Shown here: piece by piece, positions 1-8,794 of the stretch
Layout of the letters: each line of letters starts with the position of its first letter
How positions within the stretch are numbered: the first letter of the stretch is position 1
Assembly (NCBI RefSeq): GCF_000517085.1
Contig: NZ_KI912107.1
Span: 3,717,980-3,781,979 of the forward strand
Direction: 5' to 3'
Source: Saccharicrinis fermentans DSM 9555 = JCM 21142
GTDB lineage: Bacteria; Bacteroidota; Bacteroidia; Bacteroidales; Marinilabiliaceae
Length of the DNA: 64,000 bases
Translations under genes and position numbers: made by a program
Notes under the pieces: generated by a model
Told to the model about the DNA's origin: nothing
Database searches by the model: none
Seen by the model: the letters and a program-made list of their open reading frames with translations, nothing else

Positions 1-1
1 T

Positions 2-124
2 TACGACCCCGTAGGACAATCCTATGTACTCAACATTACCAAAATGGCAGGAATACTCATTATTGTAATTGCCGGACTGGTATTTTTAGTACTAACCATA
101 AAACCCAAAAAAAGAATCACTTAA
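2..124 (+). CDS. C-terminal fragment of an unidentified membrane protein (5' end outside window)
   Basis: An open frame runs in from the window edge and gives 40 residues ending at TAA (122-124). It holds one strongly hydrophobic segment of about 20 residues followed by a short basic tail ending in KPKKRIT, so it looks like the last transmembrane helix of a membrane protein with a cytoplasmic C-terminus. It ends 12 bases before the oxidase subunit I gene on the same strand and is probably the preceding gene of the respiratory operon. Too little is visible to name the family. Confidence 0.6.
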   Translation, partial: YDPVGQSYVLNITKMAGILIIVIAGLVFLVLTIKPKKRIT

Positions 125-136
125 TCTACACCAAAT

Positions 137-1747
137 ATGGCACAAGAAGAAGTAACCCAAAGTCACGTTAGCTTTAGGGATGTAAAAGGGAAGTACACAG
201 GACTTTTTGCCTGGATATTTTCCACCGATCACAAGCGAGTAGGACTTTTGTATCTATATTCCATTATCACCTTTTTTCTCACCGGGGTTGTGCTTGGTAT
301 TTTCATGAAGCTGGAGTTAATGGCTCCTGGAAGAACCGTGATGGATGCAGCCACCTACAATGCCATCTTTACACTGCATGGTGTAATCATGATATTTTTG
401 GTTGTTGTTCCGGGCTTGCCTGCCATCTTCGGCAACTTCATGTTACCTATAATGATAGGCGCTAAAGATGTAGCCTTTCCAAAGCTCAACCTCCTATCAT
501 GGTGGGTGTATGCTTTGGGAGCCATTGTTGCCCTTTCATCTTTGTTTATGGCAGGCGGTCCTCCAGATACAGGTTGGACATTTTACGCACCCTATAGTTT
601 TAAAACCAACACCAACATGCTTCCGGCTGTGATAGGAGCATTTATTTTAGGCTTTTCATCCATACTAACTGGCATCAACTTTATTGTTACCATTCACCGA
701 ATGCGGGCACCAGGTATGACATGGTTTAAAATGCCTTTATTTCCATGGACTCTATATGGTACTGCATGGATTCAGATTTTGGCCACCCCCATTGTTGGCA
801 TCACGCTACTAATGATTGTTGGAGAGCGGATACTAAACATTGGTTTTTTCGATCCTGCTTTGGGAGGAGATCCTATTCTATACCAGCACTTATTTTGGAT
901 CTACTCACACCCAGCGGTTTATATTATGATACTCCCTGCCATGGGCGCCATTTCTGAAATCATACCAACCTTTGCCAATAAAACAATATTCGGCTACAAG
1001 GCCATTGTAATTTCTACCTTAGCCATTGCCTTTGTAGGTTATTTCGTATGGGGTCACCATATGTTCACCGCAGGTATGAGTGGAACGGCTCTATATGTAT
1101 TTTCCCTCTTAACCTTTTTAGTTGCCATCCCTAGTGCCATCAAAGTTTTTAACTGGGTTAGCACCTTACACAAAGCCTCCATTCAGTTGGAGCCACCCTT
1201 TTTCTGGGCGGCATCCTTCTTATTTGTGTTTATGGTTGGTGGCTTATCCGGTCTTGCCTTAGGAGCTTTGGCTACCAATGTACACCTGCACGACACAGCA
1301 TTTGTGGTTGCCCACTTCCACTATATCGTTTTTGGAGGTGTTGGCTTTGCCTTTATGGGGGCTATTCACTATTGGTTCCCTAAAATGTGGGGAAGAATGT
1401 ACAACACCAGAGTAGCGACAGTAGGTTGGATGGCTTTTTTTACCGGATTTTGTTTTCTATATACCCCTATGTTCCTATTGGGAATACAAGGTATGCCACG
1501 CAGATATTACGATTATGTGGACCGTTTTCATGGACTCAATGTAGTTTCTACTGTTGGTTCCTGGGTTCTCTTTATAGGACTTGCTATTATCATCATCAAC
1601 CTTGTTAGAGGAGCCAGGAAAGGCCCTATCGCACCTAAAGATCCATGGGGAGGCAAAACATTAGAATGGACTATCGATTCTCCTCCAACACTGGAAAACT
1701 TTGAAGAAATACCAGTAATAACCAAGGGACCTTACGATTACAGTTAA
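137..1747 (+). CDS. ctaD: Cytochrome c oxidase subunit I (heme-copper oxidase, A2-like)
   Basis: Catalytic subunit of a proton-pumping terminal oxidase that reduces oxygen to water in the inner membrane; 536 aa, about 12 transmembrane helices. Visible ligands: His81 and His395 for the low-spin heme, His393 for the high-spin heme, and His258, His307 and His308 for CuB, with the cross-link Tyr262 in YSHPAVY. The usual glutamate of the A1 GHPEVY motif is replaced by the Tyr-Ser pair, which marks the A2 subtype. Asp111 (D-channel entry) and Lys336 (K-channel) are present, so proton pumping is expected. First recognised oxidase gene of the operon; subunit III follows after 10 bases. Confidence 0.97.
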   Translation: MAQEEVTQSHVSFRDVKGKYTGLFAWIFSTDHKRVGLLYLYSIITFFLTGVVLGIFMKLELMAPGRTVMDAATYNAIFTLHGVIMIFLVVVPGLPAIFGNFMLPIMIGAKDVAFPKLNLLSWWVYALGAIVALSSLFMAGGPPDTGWTFYAPYSFKTNTNMLPAVIGAFILGFSSILTGINFIVTIHRMRAPGMTWFKMPLFPWTLYGTAWIQILATPIVGITLLMIVGERILNIGFFDPALGGDPILYQHLFWIYSHPAVYIMILPAMGAISEIIPTFANKTIFGYKAIVISTLAIAFVGYFVWGHHMFTAGMSGTALYVFSLLTFLVAIPSAIKVFNWVSTLHKASIQLEPPFFWAASFLFVFMVGGLSGLALGALATNVHLHDTAFVVAHFHYIVFGGVGFAFMGAIHYWFPKMWGRMYNTRVATVGWMAFFTGFCFLYTPMFLLGIQGMPRRYYDYVDRFHGLNVVSTVGSWVLFIGLAIIIINLVRGARKGPIAPKDPWGGKTLEWTIDSPPTLENFEEIPVITKGPYDYS

Positions 1748-1757
1748 TATTTATAAT

Positions 1758-2375
1758 ATGGACACAAGCGTAACAATTGAACATGTGCACAGAGACGACG
1801 AAGGCTCTAAGCTAGGTATGTGGTTATTTATATTTACCGAGTTGTTATTATTTGCAGGTTTATTTATCGTATATGGAGTATACAGATACCTGAACCCAGA
1901 AGCTTTTCATTTAGCCGCACAACAACTAAGTGTAACTGTAGGTACAATCAACACGGTTATATTATTAATAAGCAGCGCCACCATAGCAATGGCCAGCTCT
2001 GCCATTCGTTTAAAAAATAAAGCCCTCACTTTAATACTTTTAGCCACCACTATAATCATGGCTGTTATATTTATGGTGAACAAATATTTTGAGTGGAGTG
2101 CAAAACTGGAGCATGGTTTCTTCCCCAGTAGTGATATCTTACATAAACTAGGAAATGGTGATACCCTGTTTTTTGGACTCTACTTTTTTATGACAGGATT
2201 GCATGCCCTCCACATAGTAGTTGGAATGGTTCTTATTTCTATTGTAATCATAAGGGTAAACAAGAACAGCTTGACTCATGAAAACCCAGTATTACTTGAT
2301 AATTCAGGACTTTACTGGCATTTGGTTGATATCATCTGGATATTCCTGTTTCCATTATTATATCTCATTACTTAA
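1758..2375 (+). CDS. ctaE: Cytochrome c oxidase subunit III
   Basis: Membrane subunit III of the heme-copper oxidase, 205 aa, with about five transmembrane helices, the usual size for the short bacterial form. The N-terminus (GSKLGMWLFIFTELLLFAG) and the C-terminal LYWHLVDIIWIFLFPLLY segment are typical of the family. It supports subunit I and its proton uptake rather than carrying redox centres. It lies 10 bases after subunit I and 10 bases before subunit IV in a tight operon, so co-expression is expected. Confidence 0.95.
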   Translation: MDTSVTIEHVHRDDEGSKLGMWLFIFTELLLFAGLFIVYGVYRYLNPEAFHLAAQQLSVTVGTINTVILLISSATIAMASSAIRLKNKALTLILLATTIIMAVIFMVNKYFEWSAKLEHGFFPSSDILHKLGNGDTLFFGLYFFMTGLHALHIVVGMVLISIVIIRVNKNSLTHENPVLLDNSGLYWHLVDIIWIFLFPLLYLIT

Positions 2376-2385
2376 ACTTTGCATT

Positions 2386-2673
2386 ATGGATAATCACTCA
2401 GAATCACATATTGTTCCGTATAAAACATACCTATACATACTAGCTATTCTACTTGCACTCACAGGAATAACAGTTGGGGCAGCCTATGTAGAATTTGGCC
2501 AACTTACGATTTTTGTCACTTTGCTTTTGGCATCGATCAAATCAACACTGGTACTGATCTATTTCATGCACTTGAAGTTTGATAATCGAATCATACAGAT
2601 CATCGTACCTACCATATTTATACTGGTAACCCTTGTGTTAATTGTTACATTCCTAGATTATAATTTCCGATAG
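2386..2673 (+). CDS. Cytochrome c oxidase subunit IV, prokaryotic type
   Basis: Small membrane protein of 95 aa with three hydrophobic segments, typical of the prokaryotic subunit IV family found in caa3-type operons (conserved core SIKSTLVLIYFMHLKF). It probably helps stabilise the CuB site or assembly of subunit I. I chose the ATG at 2386; an in-frame ATG at 2278 would overlap the subunit III gene by about 100 bases and give a non-homologous N-terminus. The stop is 2 bases before the subunit II start. Confidence 0.92.
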   Translation: MDNHSESHIVPYKTYLYILAILLALTGITVGAAYVEFGQLTIFVTLLLASIKSTLVLIYFMHLKFDNRIIQIIVPTIFILVTLVLIVTFLDYNFR

Positions 2674-2675
2674 CT

Positions 2676-3629
2676 ATGATAGAAGAAACTACAAGAAACG
2701 CCTCTACTTTTGTATCCGAGGTAGACAGTGCTTTTGTTTTTATATTTGGTATTTCGTTGTTTTTTCTTTTTGCCATTACGGTTTTTATGGTTTACTATAT
2801 CATTCGCTACCGTAAAAGCAAAAACCCCAAAGCAACACAGATAGAAGGAAACAACACACTGGAAATCGTTTGGACAGTCATACCCACCATCCTGGTTATT
2901 ATCATGTTTTCCTATGGATGGGCAGGTTGGAGAAGTCAGAAGGAGATACCTGAAGATGCCATGCCCATAAAGGCTGTTGCTCGAATGTGGAGTTTTTCTT
3001 TCCAGTATCAAAACGGAAAAATTACCGATACGCTCATTGTCCCCATCAACACAGCCGTTAATCTGGATCTAATTGCACAGGATGTCATCCACAGCATGTA
3101 CATACCAGCATTTAGAGTAAAGCAAGATATGGTTCCGGGTAAACAAGCCAATATCTGGTTTGAATCAGAAAAACTGGGTGAATACGAAATTTTCTGTGCC
3201 GAATATTGCGGTTTGCGGCACTCCTATATGAAATCGGTTGTTAAGGTGATTCCTGAGAAAGAATTTGAAGAATGGAACAAGGTAGATTCCTCTGCCATAG
3301 CTTCCGATAATCCTGAAGTAGCCATCAGACTAGCTGCCAACGGAATATTCAGAAAATACGGATGTAACGCCTGCCATACCTCCGATGGCTCCAAACTAGT
3401 AGGACCTTCATACAAGAACATCATGAGCAGAACCCGAACCGTTATCAAGGATGGACAGGAAATGGAGATGAAAGCAGATGCAGAATACATTCGACGGTCT
3501 ATCTACGACCCCAATGCAGAAGTCGTAAAAGGCTTTGCTGAAGGACTGATGATCTCGTACAAAGACCAGGTTTCTGAAGATGAAATACAGCAACTTCTGG
3601 AATACTTCGAAATAATATCCGGCGACTAG
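2676..3629 (+). CDS. ctaC: Cytochrome c oxidase subunit II with fused cytochrome c domain (caa3 type)
   Basis: Electron-entry subunit of the oxidase, 317 aa. Two N-terminal transmembrane helices (about 18-45 and 64-84) are followed by a periplasmic cupredoxin domain with CuA ligands His139, Cys174, Glu176, Cys178, His182 and Met185, then a C-terminal cytochrome c domain with the heme motif CNACH (230-234) and likely distal Met292. The fusion delivers electrons directly to CuA, as in caa3 oxidases. No lipobox is visible. The gene order I-III-IV-II differs from the more usual II-I-III. Confidence 0.96.
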   Translation: MIEETTRNASTFVSEVDSAFVFIFGISLFFLFAITVFMVYYIIRYRKSKNPKATQIEGNNTLEIVWTVIPTILVIIMFSYGWAGWRSQKEIPEDAMPIKAVARMWSFSFQYQNGKITDTLIVPINTAVNLDLIAQDVIHSMYIPAFRVKQDMVPGKQANIWFESEKLGEYEIFCAEYCGLRHSYMKSVVKVIPEKEFEEWNKVDSSAIASDNPEVAIRLAANGIFRKYGCNACHTSDGSKLVGPSYKNIMSRTRTVIKDGQEMEMKADAEYIRRSIYDPNAEVVKGFAEGLMISYKDQVSEDEIQQLLEYFEIISGD

Positions 3630-3787
3630 CACTGCATCCATTTGAACCACTGGGTATTCAGCAAGAGAATTCATATAAGCGACTGTAAAATAGGTCAGAG
3701 ACAGGCAGCATTTACGCTTTGCTGCTCACACCGCTGCCCACAATCAAAAATAAAACTAAACAAAAACGCACCAATACAATTGTTTAC

Positions 3788-4648
3788 ATGATAGCCCTCA
3801 AAGAAATACAAACATTCGGTAAATTCTCCATCTCCATTCCCATCGCCTTAACGGCTTACGCTGGGTATGTAGTATTCGACGAAAGGCTATCATGGGAAGG
3901 CCTAGTAGCTTCTCTGGGCATATTTTTTCTTTCTGCAGGAGCATCTGCCATTAACCAACTTCAGGAAATAAAGTTAGATGCCCAGATGGATCGCACCCGC
4001 AAGCGCCCTCTGCCTACCGGTATCATTTCAAAATCAACGGGTATCGCTATTATACTTAGTTTTGTACTCGCAGGCACCCTCTGCCTTTACTCATTTGGAT
4101 GGCCTGCCGTTATATGGGGCTTCATTGGACTATTTTGGTATAATATCATTTACACCCCCATGAAAACACGTAGTGCATTTTCGGTATTCCCAGGAGCTAT
4201 TGTTGGCGCCATACCACCCATAGCAGGATGGGTAGCAGCTGGAGGTTCTATCTTAGATGCACGAATACATTTTCTGGCATTTTTCTTTTTCCTCGGGCAG
4301 ATGCCACACTTTTGGCTATTGGTACTCAAATACAAAGACCAATACAAAAAAGCAGGATTTCCTGTTATCACCGATGTATTAACAAAAAAGCAAGTTATTA
4401 GAATCAACCTAATTTGGTTTCTGGCCACATATATTTCTGCATTATTTCTTCCTGCATTTCATTTAGTAGGACATCGGGGTATCATCTGGCCACTCACCAT
4501 CTCCAGTGTTATTATGATGGCCTGGTCACTATACATCACTATAAAAGCCAACAAAGACGGTCATTCCTCTCACCTTAGAAAGATGTTTATCTATTTTAAT
4601 TCCTTTTACTTGTGGGTAATGATATTAATTTATGTGGATAATATATAA
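3788..4648 (+). CDS. ctaB: UbiA-family prenyltransferase, protoheme IX farnesyltransferase (heme O synthase)
   Basis: Membrane prenyltransferase of 286 aa with about eight or nine hydrophobic segments. The first diphosphate-binding region reads NQLQEIKLDAQMDRTRKRP, as in bacterial heme O synthases where a glutamate replaces the first aspartate. It should farnesylate protoheme to heme O, the precursor of heme A, for the oxidase encoded just upstream. I chose ATG 3788 because upstream TTG 3719 adds a basic, non-homologous extension. It follows subunit II by 158 bases. No heme A synthase gene is visible in the window. Confidence 0.88.
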   Translation: MIALKEIQTFGKFSISIPIALTAYAGYVVFDERLSWEGLVASLGIFFLSAGASAINQLQEIKLDAQMDRTRKRPLPTGIISKSTGIAIILSFVLAGTLCLYSFGWPAVIWGFIGLFWYNIIYTPMKTRSAFSVFPGAIVGAIPPIAGWVAAGGSILDARIHFLAFFFFLGQMPHFWLLVLKYKDQYKKAGFPVITDVLTKKQVIRINLIWFLATYISALFLPAFHLVGHRGIIWPLTISSVIMMAWSLYITIKANKDGHSSHLRKMFIYFNSFYLWVMILIYVDNI

Positions 4649-4756
4649 GCACAAACATCCCTTTGTAAGCTGAACCCTTCATGAACTAACTATTACGACA
4701 ACTCACAAATAAATCTGGTTGGCCCAGAAAATAAAATTTGTTTTACGGAACGTTTT

Positions 4757-4785
4757 TTGTTTTATCCATTTTCGCAATATCTTTA
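4757..4785 (+). promoter_or_regulatory. Candidate Bacteroidota promoter for the transglutaminase-like gene
   Basis: TTG at 4757-4759, an 18-base spacer, then TATCTTTA at 4778-4785, one base off the TAnnTTTG consensus. A start of transcription near 4792 would leave a leader of about 37 bases before ATG 4829. This also argues against the upstream in-frame start at 4757, which lies inside the promoter. Confidence 0.5.
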
Positions 4786-4828
4786 TACGAAGATTTCAAC
4801 GAAAATTTTTAAGAAAAAAAAATACACC

Positions 4829-7477
4829 ATGAAGCATCTTTTAATTTTTAGCATACTAATATTTTGTGCCGAAACATGGAGCCTTGCTCAAATTTCAGAA
4901 AAAGATCCTTTTGAGCGCATGAACAAAGCGTACGAAGCAAAAATGCAACGTATGGAGCAAGACTATGCGCAAAAAACAGAACGCATGCAAAAGGAGTATG
5001 AGTCAAGGATGAAAAAAATGAATGCGGCATTTGAAAATTATTTAAAAAAAGGATTTTCAGAGGTGGAACAGAATGAAGAAACGGTAAAAAAAGTCGAAGT
5101 TCCCAAACCAATAGACCAACCGGTATTTGTACCAACGCCTATCGACAAAGCGAATCTACCAAGCAAATCGCTAAAAACCAGCCAAACACAAGCGCCTAAA
5201 ATACTTTTAGAAGAAGCACCAGCCTACTCCATCTCCCCCATTATAGCCAGTCCACAAGGCATGAGCACCTATAAACAAGCACTGACTGTTGATTTCTTTG
5301 GCAGTAAAGCCAAACTCTATATAGACCATAGAACAAGTCAACTACAACTATCAGAAGTAAAACCCAAGGCCTTTGCTAATTATTGGAACGAATTTACAGC
5401 TACTTACTTTCAAATATACCTGGAGTCCATGCTTCACTACGCCCAGGAAACCAACCTAAACGACTGGGGCATCTATCAGCTGATGGATCAAACATCCAAA
5501 CAACTATTTTCTTCTGACAACGACCGCGACATGTGGAAATGGGCCATGCTCAACCAAGCAGGATACCAGGCTAAAATTGGCTACAGCGGTAACACAGTAT
5601 GCCTCATGTTACCCTTTATGCAACAAGTATTTGAAAAGCCTTACTATAGCATTTCAGGAAATAATTACTATCTAATTGACGATCAAATCAACACCCGTCT
5701 TTATACCTACGAAGACAATTTTGGCGGGGCCTCTAAAAAAATTGACCTGAACTTACCATATAGTCTAAACCTCACCAGCGAATCAAATTCTGTTACCAAA
5801 AGCACCCGATTACCCAACGAAAAAGATGCACTCCAACTCCATATGGATCAAACAATCATGGCTTTTTTAGCTAGCTATCCACAAACAGATAACACTGTTT
5901 ATTTAAACGCAGCCATGTCGGGCTCTATAAAAGATGATTTATATGAATATATTAAACCCCGAATCGATGGTATGTCAGAAAAAGATGCTGTCACATATTT
6001 ACTCAACTACCTACACCATTCATTCGAATACAAAACCGACCGGGATCAGTTTGGAAAAGAAAAAATGTTTTTCCCGGATGAGATATTCTATTATCCTTAT
6101 TCTGATTGCGAAGACAGAACTGTTTTGTTTACTCGTTTAGTGAATGACTTATTGGGGCTAGACGTGGTAGCATTGACTTACTTTAGTCATATGGCCGCAG
6201 CCGTTTCATTTACGCAGCCCATTGATGGTTACAACTTTGACGTTGCTGGTAAAACATATACCATATGCGACCCTACTTACATCAATGCGCCCATAGGAGC
6301 TGTAATGCCTGAATATGAAGGATACAAACCTTTAGCTATTAAAATTAACAACCATAACCAACTGGGAAACATTTGGCAGATGATAGCCAAGTCCATCGAT
6401 AAAAACAATGAAGGCCGTATATTTATTAACGACCGACAAATGTCAGAAAATGGCAAATACATTGTCTCCGGATGGTTTTCAGACCAGGTAACCATTGGAG
6501 ACAAAAGCTACCAAGCAGCTTCAGAAACCCGTGATTTGTGGTTTGCTTCCTTTGGAGAAAATGGCAGTATGGAATGGTTTCTACCTGTTCAATCCTCTGA
6601 TTACAGCTATACCCAAGCTTTTAATGTAGGCAAGCAGGGCAACATATATGCACTCATAAACTATGCAGGTTCACTTCACATTAACCAACGGAAATTATGC
6701 CAAAGCGAAACACCAGCTCACCTGATTCTTGGCCTATCGAACCAAGCACAGCCCATCATAACAGAAAACATTGACTTTGAAGTACCTGACGGAAAAAAAC
6801 TGGCCTTCTATGGTAAATATCGTCCTGACGGAACCAAGGTGGACCTACTCTCCTTCCCCATCGATCAGGTTCGTTTTGCATCTCAAATAACGGTAGACTC
6901 AAAAAATGAAGTGGTAGTTCGAGGTGTTGTTGGTGAAATTGAAGGACTCACCAAGGATGTCCCTATCACACTGTCAAGCGCCCAATATAGTGCCGAAGAC
7001 CAACTGGAATCATACCTTAAAAATTACAGAAATAGCTCTACCAACCAACACATGGCCAGCCTCTTTGCTGCCATTAAACTACTCTCTCAGAATGGAGGAA
7101 GCATGACGGGCTTAACTATACGTAATTTACTGATGAAAAACAACCCTGGCTTTAGAAAGAAAAATCCCGATGTATATAAGGGACTACTAAGCATGCAGTT
7201 TGTAGCCAACAAAGGAGGCATCGTACAAGTACAAACGTACAAAGGTCAGAATGTTTCTTTATTTTCCATGCGCATAAAAAACAACAGCAATATGCAAATA
7301 AAAGAAACCGGAAGAGATGAGTTTCAGCTTCAGTTCTTAAACGGGGTAGAAGTGGGTAAAGCAATTGTTTGGTATCCCCTAAACTCCGTAACCCTTAGCA
7401 ATAATGGCGATATGCTATTTGACTACGATGACGACCACGCCAAAAGAAAAGTAAATATTAATGAGATTGTTGATTAG
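4829..7477 (+). CDS. Exported protein with transglutaminase-like domain and N-terminal coiled coil
   Basis: An 882-aa protein with an N-terminal signal peptide (MKHLLIFSILIFCAETWSLA). Residues about 25-70 are charged, with a repeated Met-Glu-Lys heptad-like pattern, probably a coiled coil, followed by a Pro-rich linker. The middle part contains a transglutaminase-like core: Cys in YSDCEDRTVLF, His in YFSHMAAAV and Asp in YTICDPTYINA, in the right order for a Cys-His-Asp triad. It could act as a periplasmic protease, peptide ligase or scaffold; the true substrate is unknown. The C-terminal third has no family I recognise. It stands alone on its own promoter and ends before a strong terminator. 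Confidence 0.8.
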   Translation: MKHLLIFSILIFCAETWSLAQISEKDPFERMNKAYEAKMQRMEQDYAQKTERMQKEYESRMKKMNAAFENYLKKGFSEVEQNEETVKKVEVPKPIDQPVFVPTPIDKANLPSKSLKTSQTQAPKILLEEAPAYSISPIIASPQGMSTYKQALTVDFFGSKAKLYIDHRTSQLQLSEVKPKAFANYWNEFTATYFQIYLESMLHYAQETNLNDWGIYQLMDQTSKQLFSSDNDRDMWKWAMLNQAGYQAKIGYSGNTVCLMLPFMQQVFEKPYYSISGNNYYLIDDQINTRLYTYEDNFGGASKKIDLNLPYSLNLTSESNSVTKSTRLPNEKDALQLHMDQTIMAFLASYPQTDNTVYLNAAMSGSIKDDLYEYIKPRIDGMSEKDAVTYLLNYLHHSFEYKTDRDQFGKEKMFFPDEIFYYPYSDCEDRTVLFTRLVNDLLGLDVVALTYFSHMAAAVSFTQPIDGYNFDVAGKTYTICDPTYINAPIGAVMPEYEGYKPLAIKINNHNQLGNIWQMIAKSIDKNNEGRIFINDRQMSENGKYIVSGWFSDQVTIGDKSYQAASETRDLWFASFGENGSMEWFLPVQSSDYSYTQAFNVGKQGNIYALINYAGSLHINQRKLCQSETPAHLILGLSNQAQPIITENIDFEVPDGKKLAFYGKYRPDGTKVDLLSFPIDQVRFASQITVDSKNEVVVRGVVGEIEGLTKDVPITLSSAQYSAEDQLESYLKNYRNSSTNQHMASLFAAIKLLSQNGGSMTGLTIRNLLMKNNPGFRKKNPDVYKGLLSMQFVANKGGIVQVQTYKGQNVSLFSMRIKNNSNMQIKETGRDEFQLQFLNGVEVGKAIVWYPLNSVTLSNNGDMLFDYDDDHAKRKVNINEIVD

Positions 7478-7503
7478 AGGAATCTCCAAGGCACTTATCA
7501 TAT

Positions 7504-7546
7504 AAAGAAAAACCGAGAGTACAGATATACGCTCGGTTTTTTCTTT
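7504..7546. terminator. Bidirectional intrinsic terminator
   Basis: Near-perfect inverted repeat: AAAGAAAAACCGAG (7504-7517) pairs with CTCGGTTTTTTCTTT (7532-7546) across a 14-base loop. A-rich and T-rich flanks on the two arms let it end transcription from both the transglutaminase-like gene (plus) and fabD (minus). Confidence 0.9.
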
Positions 7547-7571
7547 ATGACAAACGATTTATTTGCGTCTT

Positions 7572-8456
7572 TTATAAACTGCTTACTCCAGCTACTTCCA
7601 TCTTACGATCTACCTTTTTCACCAAGCCTTGCAATACTTTTCCAGGCCCCACTTCAGTAAATGAAGTAGCTCCATCGGCTATCATATTCTGAACCGTTTG
7701 CGTCCATTTTACCGGTGCTGTTAACTGAGCCACCAAATTTTCTTTTATTTGAGCCGGATCAGTAAAAGGAGCTGCGCTCACATTTTGATACACCGGACAA
7801 ATGGGTGCTTTAAATTCGGTTGCTTCAATAGCTGCTGCTAATTCGGCACGTGCCGGCTCCATCAATGGCGAGTGAAAGGCTCCTCCCACAGGAAGCTTGA
7901 TCGCTCTTTTAGCACCTTTTTCTGTCAACTCTTCACAAGCTTTGTCAATACCGGCAAAAGAGCCCGAAATAACCAATTGTCCAGGACAATTATAGTTAGC
8001 AGCTACCACTACCTCTTCAATACGTTCGCACACTTCCTCCACAACAGCATCTTCCAGGCCTACAATAGCTGCCATTGTAGAAGGCTCTGCTTCACAAGCT
8101 TTCTGCATGGCTAATGCACGTTGAGAAACCAATTTCAAACCATCTTCAAAAGACATAGCACCAGCTGAAACCAAAGCACTAAACTCACCCAAAGAGTGAC
8201 CGGCTGTCATTTCCGGTTTAAAATTCTCACCCATTGATTTTGCCAACAAAACAGAGTGTAAAAATATAGCAGGCTGTGTTACCTTCGTTTGTTTAAGATC
8301 CTCATCAGTGCCTTCAAACATCAAATCGGTAATTCTAAAACCTAAAATTTCGTTCGCTTTTTCAAAAAGCGCCTTAGCTTCTTCTGAATTTTCGTACAGG
8401 TCTTTTCCCATACCTACAAATTGGGCACCTTGCCCAGGAAATACAAATGCTTTCAT
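7572..8456 (-). CDS. fabD: Malonyl-CoA:acyl carrier protein transacylase
   Basis: Cytosolic fatty-acid synthesis enzyme that moves malonyl from CoA to ACP; 294 aa, the usual length. Visible: GQGAQ loop (9-13 region), nucleophile Ser88 in GHSLG, Arg113 that binds the malonyl carboxylate and catalytic His195 in GAFHSPLM. I chose ATG 8456, which starts with the family-typical MKAFVFPGQG; the longer frame from 8492 adds 12 unrelated residues. It is monocistronic here, with no fabH or acpP beside it. Confidence 0.97.
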   Translation of the reverse strand: MKAFVFPGQGAQFVGMGKDLYENSEEAKALFEKANEILGFRITDLMFEGTDEDLKQTKVTQPAIFLHSVLLAKSMGENFKPEMTAGHSLGEFSALVSAGAMSFEDGLKLVSQRALAMQKACEAEPSTMAAIVGLEDAVVEEVCERIEEVVVAANYNCPGQLVISGSFAGIDKACEELTEKGAKRAIKLPVGGAFHSPLMEPARAELAAAIEATEFKAPICPVYQNVSAAPFTDPAQIKENLVAQLTAPVKWTQTVQNMIADGATSFTEVGPGKVLQGLVKKVDRKMEVAGVSSL

Positions 8457-8794
8457 ACAAATTAAGTTAGTTCCATGCATAAAAAAACACATGGTTGCAT
8501 TTAATTTTTAATTGCGTTTAGACTAAAAAATAATTACTTGCAACCCTTTTCTTCCATAGAAGCAAGGGGAATTAAATTTCAGTTCATTCATCATTTCATG
8601 CTTAAAATGACTGCGCAAATATAGTAAAAAAGGACTATTCAAGAACTGTTGCCCAAACAGCCTTTTTCAATGCCCATTAAAAAAGTTTAACCTGATCTGT
8701 ATACTACATTCACAACCACAAACATCCTCTGCAGATACCCAGATATCAGTCGCCCTTGTTTGAAGCGCATTACATACCTTCCATAAAAGAGATG
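8457..8794. other. Intergenic stretch with candidate fabD promoter
   Basis: 338 bases with no convincing gene. On the minus strand TATATTTG (plus 8616-8623) fits the -7 consensus; a TTG lies 16 bases further upstream (8640-8642), a short spacer. It would give fabD a leader of about 150 bases. The remainder is AT-rich with no strong hairpin and no clear terminator for the downstream-ending GH63-like gene. Confidence 0.4.
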
